A stretch of DNA of 10,649 nt from an uncultured Acetobacteraceae bacterium (GTDB lineage Bacteria > Pseudomonadota > Alphaproteobacteria > Acetobacterales > Acetobacteraceae), in the NCBI GenBank assembly GCA_903839965.1, contig CAIMEK010000921.1, forward strand, positions 1-10,649, in the 5' to 3' direction. The notes below the pieces were generated by a model. That model did no database searches. It worked only from the letters and a program-made list of their open reading frames with translations, and was not told the origin of the DNA. The position numbers were made by a program, and so were the translations under genes. Shown here piece after piece: positions 6,531 to 10,649 of the stretch; positions within the stretch are counted from its first letter, which is position 1; every line of letters begins with the position of its first letter.

Positions 6531-7133
6531 TCATTGCCGGTATTCCTCGAGCACCTGCCGCCATGCCCCGTCCATGGCGATCGTGCGGTTGCCGAACCAG
6601 GGGAAATGTCCATAGGCCAGGGAAAGCTGTTCACCGGCCACCGCGGGCGGCCGGTGGGCAATCCAGAGTTCGTAGAGCGCGGCAACGAGTCCTGCGCGAT
6701 CGGCGCCGGCCTGGCAGTGAATCAGGATCGGCGTCGTGGCCTGGCCGAGCACCGCGCGGATTTCACCCAGCTTGGCGGCACCAGGAACTTCCGTTGCCGA
6801 CATCCGGAGATCGATGTGCCGCGCGCCCATGGCAGCGCTCGCCGCGAGCTCGTCCTCGTACCAGGGTTCTCCCGGGTTGGCGCCGCGCAGATTGATCACG
6901 GTGCGGATGTGGAACCTTGCCATCACGTCCGCAAAGCCGGCCTTGCCGAGTTGGGCGGAGCGGTAGAGTTGGCCGGCGATGACCGTGTGCACGTTGCCGG
7001 TCGCATGCAGATATCCGGCCCAGCCCGCAGCCCCCGCTCCGGCCAGAAGCACCGCCGCGCCGAGCGTCACTGCGGCGCGTCGGCAGCAGCGACCCAGCCC
7101 AGTCATCCGGCCCGGCATGGCGCTGCCACCCAT
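6531..7133 (-). CDS. Membrane-anchored tyrosine/dual-specificity phosphatase
   Basis: A 200-residue cysteine phosphatase. The signature C-x5-R is 'HCQAGADR', with nucleophile C140 and phosphate-binding R146. D108 in 'HIDLRMS' is the likely general acid. The segment 'LYRSAQLGKAGFADVMARF' and 'RTVINLRG' are typical of the PTP/DSP family. Residues about 19-41 form one hydrophobic helix after an arginine-rich start: an N-terminal membrane anchor or uncleaved signal, which would place the catalytic domain outside the cytoplasm by the positive-inside rule. Substrate is unknown; phosphoprotein, phosphoinositide or inositol phosphate are all possible for this family. The start is uncertain: ATGs at 7133, 7118 and 7106 are all in frame and none has a strong ribosome site. 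It is followed after 16 bp by the Dph6-related gene. Confidence 0.9.
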   Translation of the reverse strand: MGGSAMPGRMTGLGRCCRRAAVTLGAAVLLAGAGAAGWAGYLHATGNVHTVIAGQLYRSAQLGKAGFADVMARFHIRTVINLRGANPGEPWYEDELAASAAMGARHIDLRMSATEVPGAAKLGEIRAVLGQATTPILIHCQAGADRAGLVAALYELWIAHRPPAVAGEQLSLAYGHFPWFGNRTIAMDGAWRQVLEEYRQ

Positions 7134-7159
7134 CGAGGAGAGGTCTTCACGCCGGACAG

Positions 7160-7230
7160 CATAGCCGGCTGGTTGCCGGCCGGGTAGCCCGGTCCGGGCA
7201 AGCCGCCACGACCGTCGAACCCGGACCCCT
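7160..7230. other. Hairpin-rich gap between dehydrogenase and phosphatase genes
   Basis: The 181-bp gap 7134-7314 has no gene. It holds overlapping inverted repeats: GCCGGC/GCCGGC with loop TGGTT (7164-7180), CCGGG/CCCGG with loop TAG (7180-7192), and GTCCGGG (7192-7198) with CCCGGAC (7220-7226). Some of these pairings exclude one another. There is no U-tract on the minus strand. The region may end or attenuate dehydrogenase transcription before the phosphatase gene. No promoter is recognisable. Confidence 0.4.
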
Positions 7231-7314
7231 TGCCCAGCGGCGTGTCAGTCCGCCGGTTGACCGGCAGCCGCAAAGGGGGGAACGCGCATGGACGAAGGGC
7301 GGAAGGCGGCGCCG

Positions 7315-8307
7315 CTACGCCGCGTTGCGCGCCAGCACCTCGGGGTTCACGGTATATCCCGGGTCGAGTTTCCCATCGATGCAGTCGAGCAGGTTGAGCA
7401 CCGCCCGGCGCGACATCTTGACGTAGCTTTCCTGGGTCGCTGCGGCCTTGTGAGCGGTCAGCACCACGTTGGGCAGGCCGAACAGCGGATTGTCCGCCGC
7501 CGCCGGTTCGTGCGCCACCACATCCAGCCCGGCCGCCTCGATGGTGCCGTCCGCCAGGGCCGCCGCCAGGGCCGGTTCGTCCACGATCGGTCCACGCGCG
7601 GTGTTGATCAGCCAGGCCGTCGGCTGCATGCGTTTCAGGAACGCGGCGTTCACCATGCCCCGCGTCACCTGATCCAGCGGGCAATGCAGCGTGACGATGT
7701 CGGCCTCGGGGATCGCCGCCCATACGTCCTTGACCGGGATGTGGCCGTCGGCGGCGAGGCGAGGGGTGGGGAAGGCCGGGTCGGTCACCATCGTCGTCAT
7801 GCCGAAGGCGGCGCACAGCCTGGCCACCCGCGTGCCGATGCGGCCGTAGCCGATGACCAGCACCTTCTTGCCGGCCAGGTCGTGCGTGGTCCGCCCGGCC
7901 GGCATGTTCCAGTTGCCGACGCGCTCCGAGGCGTCGCATTCGGTGATCCGCCGTGCCACCCCCAGCATCAGCATCATGGCGTGCTCGGCCACCGACTGGT
8001 CGTTGGCGCCGTTCACCACGCTCACCACCACGCCGCGCTTCGTGCAGGCCGGTACATCCACCGCGTCGTAGCCCACGCCGAACCGGCTGAGAACGCGCAG
8101 CGCCGGGGCGGTCGCCAGCAATTCGTCGGCTATGCGTTCCAGGTCGAGCATGACGCCGTAGGCGTCGCGGATGTGTTCGGCCAATTCCGCCTGCATTGGC
8201 GAACTGCGAAAGGTGGGCGAGAGAAGATCGAGCTGAACATCCTCGCGGGCTTGCAGCAAGGCCATGGCATCGGCGTGGAGGGGGCGGCAAAAGACCAGCT
8301 TGTACAT
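7315..8307 (-). CDS. D-isomer-specific 2-hydroxyacid dehydrogenase (NAD-dependent)
   Basis: A 330-residue oxidoreductase of the D-2-hydroxyacid dehydrogenase family (phosphoglycerate, glycerate and glyoxylate reductase relatives). The Rossmann motif is G153-Y-G-R-I-G158, with acidic D176 at the end of the next strand, favouring NAD over NADP. The catalytic trio is R238 ('NTARGPIVDEPAL'), E267 ('DVVAHEP') and H286 ('LTAHKAAAT', where the more usual form is TPH). It interconverts a 2-hydroxy acid and a 2-keto acid in the cytoplasm; the exact substrate cannot be read from sequence. The ATG at 8307 is preceded by AGGAG (8322-8318 on the minus strand) at about ten bases and gives the normal family length; the frame continues upstream without meaning. 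It follows the transporter by 56 bp, so it probably shares its mRNA and may act on the imported compound. Confidence 0.95.
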   Translation of the reverse strand: MYKLVFCRPLHADAMALLQAREDVQLDLLSPTFRSSPMQAELAEHIRDAYGVMLDLERIADELLATAPALRVLSRFGVGYDAVDVPACTKRGVVVSVVNGANDQSVAEHAMMLMLGVARRITECDASERVGNWNMPAGRTTHDLAGKKVLVIGYGRIGTRVARLCAAFGMTTMVTDPAFPTPRLAADGHIPVKDVWAAIPEADIVTLHCPLDQVTRGMVNAAFLKRMQPTAWLINTARGPIVDEPALAAALADGTIEAAGLDVVAHEPAAADNPLFGLPNVVLTAHKAAATQESYVKMSRRAVLNLLDCIDGKLDPGYTVNPEVLARNAA

Positions 8308-8346
8308 CCCGGGTCGTCTCCTGATCAGCACGTTTCGCGAAGCTGC

Positions 8347-8363
8347 CGCTCGGGGGCCGAGCG
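8347..8363 (-). other. Intra-operon hairpin directly after the transporter stop codon
   Basis: CGCTCGG/CCGAGCG is a perfect 7-bp stem with a 3-base loop (CCC on the minus strand). It begins at the base after the transporter TGA. No U-tract follows, so it is unlikely to be a strong terminator. It could shield the transporter mRNA 3' end or set the relative level of the dehydrogenase message. Confidence 0.45.
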
Positions 8364-9695
8364 TCAGTCGCCTGTTGGCAGCACATCCTCCGCGAGCGAC
8401 TTGCCGGCCCGGTCGCGCAGCATGGAGACGCAGGCGACGGTAACCAGCGACGCGGCCATGAGGAATACGCAGATGGGCCACGATTTACCGCCGGCCATGG
8501 CAACCAGCGAGGTGGCGATTATGGGGGTTACGCCGCCGAGGATGGTTCCGAGGTTATAGCCGATGGAGATGCCGGAATAACGCACGCTGGTGTCGAAGGC
8601 CTCGGAGAAGAAGGAAGGTTCGATGGCGAACTGCGCGCCCAGGGGGATCGCATAGCCGAACACGATGGCGAAATAGAACAGTCCGACCGAACCGGAATCG
8701 ACCAGCCAGAAGAACGGGAAGGCGAAAACGGCGCCCGTCCATGCTCCGAATTTCATGATGCGATGCCGCCCGAAGCGATCGGAAAGGGCCCCGAACAGGG
8801 GGAATGTGATCATCGCCAGGCCGCTTGCCATCAGGATCGCATAGAGGACAACCTTGGAAGGCAAGCCGACCGTACGCGTCGCATAGGACAACAGGAACCC
8901 GATCACGAGCCAGCCAAGTACCGTCTCGCCCGATCTGGTTCCCATGGCCAGCAGTACGGGCCGCTTGCCGCGGCGAAGGATTTCGAGGAACGGCGCTCTG
9001 GGGGCTACGCGGCCGGTTTCCTTCAACTTGGTGAAAAGCGGGCTCTCTGCGACCTGGGTTCGGATGTAGATGCCGATGAGGAGCGCGACGATGCTGATGA
9101 GGAAGGGGATGCGCCATGCGCCGTTGAGCAGGCTGTCGCTTGGAATGAGCGCGAAGACCAGCGCGGACGTGAACAGGCCGATCGCGTTGCCAAGTTGCAC
9201 GAAAGAAGCAAACAGCCCACGCCGGTTGGGTGGCGAATGTTCGACGATCATTGTCACCGCACCGCCCCATTCGCCGGAGAGTGCGATGCCCTGGATGATG
9301 CGCAACGTAATGACCACGAGCGGCGCCCAGCCGCCGATCGTGTCGTAGGTGGGCACCAGCCCGACGGCGAACGTGGACACTCCCATCACGATCAGCGTCA
9401 CGATGAGCATCTTCTTGCGCCCGATCGTGTCGCCCAGATTGCCGAAAACAACGCCCGCAAATGGGCGAATGAAGAACGGAAGAGCCAAAGTTGCGTATGC
9501 GGCGAGGATGCCAGCCAGCGGCGACAGATTCGGGAAAAACACCTTCGGAAAGACCAAGGCAGCCGCCGTTCCGTAAATGAAGAAATCGTAGTACTCCAGC
9601 GTGGTCCCGATTAAACTGGATACCACAACTTTCCCGATTTGCTTGTCCTGGCCGGGTTCAGCTTGGGGTTCAGTCGATATTACGCCCACACTCAT
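8364..9695 (-). CDS. MFS transporter, metabolite:H+ symporter (MHS) type
   Basis: A 443-residue protein with the hydrophobic pattern of 12 membrane helices, split by a basic central loop around 221-245. The opening 'EYYDFFIYGTAAALVFP' (34-50) is the MHS subfamily hallmark, as in the proline/betaine, ketoglutarate and shikimate carriers. The MFS loop motif is G85-NLGD-TIGRKK95 after helix 2, repeated as 'GALSDRFGRHR' in the second half. 'GIALSGEWGGA' (136-146) is also typical. It should import a small organic acid or zwitterion with protons across the inner membrane; substrate unknown. The ATG at 9695 follows GGGAGG at five bases. It stands between the IclR regulator and the dehydrogenase on the same strand, which supports a hydroxy- or aromatic-acid role. 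Confidence 0.95.
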   Translation of the reverse strand: MSVGVISTEPQAEPGQDKQIGKVVVSSLIGTTLEYYDFFIYGTAAALVFPKVFFPNLSPLAGILAAYATLALPFFIRPFAGVVFGNLGDTIGRKKMLIVTLIVMGVSTFAVGLVPTYDTIGGWAPLVVITLRIIQGIALSGEWGGAVTMIVEHSPPNRRGLFASFVQLGNAIGLFTSALVFALIPSDSLLNGAWRIPFLISIVALLIGIYIRTQVAESPLFTKLKETGRVAPRAPFLEILRRGKRPVLLAMGTRSGETVLGWLVIGFLLSYATRTVGLPSKVVLYAILMASGLAMITFPLFGALSDRFGRHRIMKFGAWTGAVFAFPFFWLVDSGSVGLFYFAIVFGYAIPLGAQFAIEPSFFSEAFDTSVRYSGISIGYNLGTILGGVTPIIATSLVAMAGGKSWPICVFLMAASLVTVACVSMLRDRAGKSLAEDVLPTGD

Positions 9696-9920
9696 CGCAT
9701 CCTCCCTGGAACAAACACATTGCCTTGCACTGTCGGACCCCGAAGGTCACGGTGGACGAGGCTACCCCGTTGATCGGATAACGAACTATACGCCCAGAAT
9801 ACGGGCACATATCCCGGATGCAAGGGCTTTCCGCCGGGCCTGCGTGGGACCGCGGGCAGCGCCATGCGATCCGGCTGATCAGGGCCGGAAGGCGACGTAG
9901 CGGTGTGTGCGGCGCGGTGG
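9696..9920 (-). other. Intergenic region between IclR and transporter genes
   Basis: A 225-bp gap without a gene. Near the regulator it contains a 6-bp hairpin, TCCGGC/GCCGGA with an 8-base loop (9870-9889), about 30 bases after the IclR stop; it lacks a U-tract and is a poor terminator candidate. Nearer the transporter is the A/T-richer promoter/operator region at 9769-9790, listed separately. Confidence 0.5.
9769..9790 (-). promoter_or_regulatory. Candidate transporter promoter -10 with overlapping IclR-type operator
   Basis: On the minus strand TATAGT (9790-9785) matches the -10 consensus at five of six bases; no good -35 lies at normal spacing. Overlapping its end is GTTCGTTATCCGATCAAC (9786-9769), with GTT...AAC ends. 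From memory, this resembles the GTTCG-type sites of the IclR-family PcaR/PcaU regulators. A site overlapping a weak-35 promoter just downstream of an IclR gene is the expected arrangement for pathway control. It would give a leader of roughly 80 bases. Motif and position are visible; the binding claim is inference. Confidence 0.4.
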
Positions 9921-10649
9921 TCAGTCGGCCAGAGGTTCGTCCGCCGAGATGTGGATGCGCCGGCTTCGCGGCTCCGGGAGGGTCTGCCCGGCCGCCGGGC
10001 GGTAGCCGAGCTGGGCCGAAATCGCGTCGGCGTAGTGCACCACCAGCCGGCCGGTCGCCTGGTTCTTGGCCCGCGTCAGGCGCCGGGCCGGGCCGCTCAC
10101 GCTGATGGAGGCGAAAACCCGGCCGGACAGGTTGCGGATCGGCGCGCCTACGCAACGGATTCCGGGCGACAGCTCCTCGTCGTCGATGGAATAGCCGCGC
10201 TTGCGGATCGCCGCGAGTTCCGCCCGCAGCGCGGCCGGGTCGGTTAAGGTCTGGGGCGTATAGGAGCGCAGGCCGAGGCTGATCACCCGGTTCACCACGG
10301 ATTCTGGCTGGTAGGCCAACGCGGCCTTGCCGGTGGCGGTGCAATGCGCGGGCGAAGCTTCCATCACCACGACGGTATTGGTCCGTTCCCGGCTCGGCTC
10401 GGTGCGGTTGACCACGATGGTCTGCACGCCGTCGAACACGCACAGGTGCACGCCTTCCCCGCTGATCGCCGTCAGCGCCTCGACGAAGCTTTTCGCCTCG
10501 CGGTGCAGGTCCATGTTGGCGAGCACCACGTTGCCGAGTTCGAACAGCTTGATGCCGAGCCGGTACTGGTCGCGCTCGCGTTCCTGCTCGACGAAGCCGG
10601 CTTCGCGCAGCGTCGTCATCACCCGATGCGCGGTGCCGCGCGGCAGTCC
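9921..10649 (-). CDS. IclR-family transcriptional regulator, 5' end cut by the window edge
   Basis: The visible 242 residues, read in from the right edge, begin in the recognition helix of the winged HTH ('GLPRGTAHRVMTTLREAGF'). They continue through the linker into the complete IclR effector domain. Landmarks are 'AHCTATGKAALA' and 'DDEELSPGIRCVGAPI', followed by 'SISVSGPARRLT'. The family normally has about 250-280 residues, so only a few dozen N-terminal residues are missing. It binds DNA as a dimer or tetramer, and its effector is usually a small organic acid. Same orientation as and directly upstream of the transporter and dehydrogenase genes, so it most likely controls them, and the gap may hold its operator. 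The GTG/ATG codons near 10622 are internal and not starts. Confidence 0.95.
   Translation of the reverse strand, partial: GLPRGTAHRVMTTLREAGFVEQERERDQYRLGIKLFELGNVVLANMDLHREAKSFVEALTAISGEGVHLCVFDGVQTIVVNRTEPSRERTNTVVVMEASPAHCTATGKAALAYQPESVVNRVISLGLRSYTPQTLTDPAALRAELAAIRKRGYSIDDEELSPGIRCVGAPIRNLSGRVFASISVSGPARRLTRAKNQATGRLVVHYADAISAQLGYRPAAGQTLPEPRSRRIHISADEPLAD

Noticed and set aside
5687..6895. A 402-codon plus-strand frame opposite the Dph6-related and phosphatase genes
   Set aside because: It is the antisense of two genes with clear motifs (SSGKD and HCQAGADR), and its own product has no recognisable fold or start signal.
7103..8503. A 466-codon minus-strand frame overlapping the dehydrogenase
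   Set aside because: Its translation is low-complexity and arginine/glycine-rich with no motif, whereas the neighbouring frame encodes an intact dehydrogenase with Rossmann and catalytic residues.
9870..9889. Hairpin after the IclR gene as an intrinsic terminator
   Set aside because: The stem is six pairs with an eight-base loop and there is no U-tract on the minus strand, so it is noted only as a structure in the gap.

Overview
The window is a GC-rich stretch of chromosome-like DNA. Its gene families suggest an alphaproteobacterium, with Acetobacteraceae or another Rhodospirillales group the best guess: a D-aminopeptidase-type serine hydrolase, a small CR-LA...YE..A protein, a Cache-PAS hybrid kinase, and an IclR/MHS/2-hydroxyacid dehydrogenase module. 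This placement comes from protein family resemblance and base composition only. No rRNA, tRNA, CRISPR array, insertion sequence or phage gene is visible.

Layout. Positions 1-527 hold no convincing gene. They carry an 18-bp tandem duplication and a run of strong hairpins, which looks like a dispersed intergenic element. The plus strand then carries a D-aminopeptidase-like serine hydrolase (528-2165) overlapping a DinB-family gene by ATGA (2162-2689). Next come a 200-bp leader with a perfect 14-bp palindrome, a large membrane-bound hybrid histidine kinase (2890-5580), and a 60-residue small protein (5649-5831). A perfect FNR/FixK-type box lies exactly 41.5 bp upstream of the ATG of that small gene.

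From 5840 to the right edge every gene is on the minus strand. In transcription order they are: an IclR regulator cut by the edge (9921-10649), an MHS-family MFS transporter (8364-9695), a D-2-hydroxyacid dehydrogenase (7315-8307), a membrane-anchored tyrosine/dual-specificity phosphatase (6531-7133) and a Dph6-related PP-loop ATPase (5840-6514). The two strands converge at 5831/5840, where one hairpin contains both stop codons.

How the genes may work together (inference). The IclR, MHS transporter and dehydrogenase genes look like a locally regulated uptake-and-oxidation unit for a small organic or hydroxy acid. A promoter/operator-like sequence lies in the regulator-transporter gap. The hydrolase and DinB genes are translationally coupled. 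The kinase is an orphan hybrid with no separate response regulator beside it. The small gene appears to be controlled by oxygen through the FNR-type site and to be transcribed leaderless. No clearly new multi-gene defence or mobile system was found. The most notable signals are the FNR box geometry, the convergent stop-codon hairpin, the candidate IclR operator and the upstream hairpin cluster.
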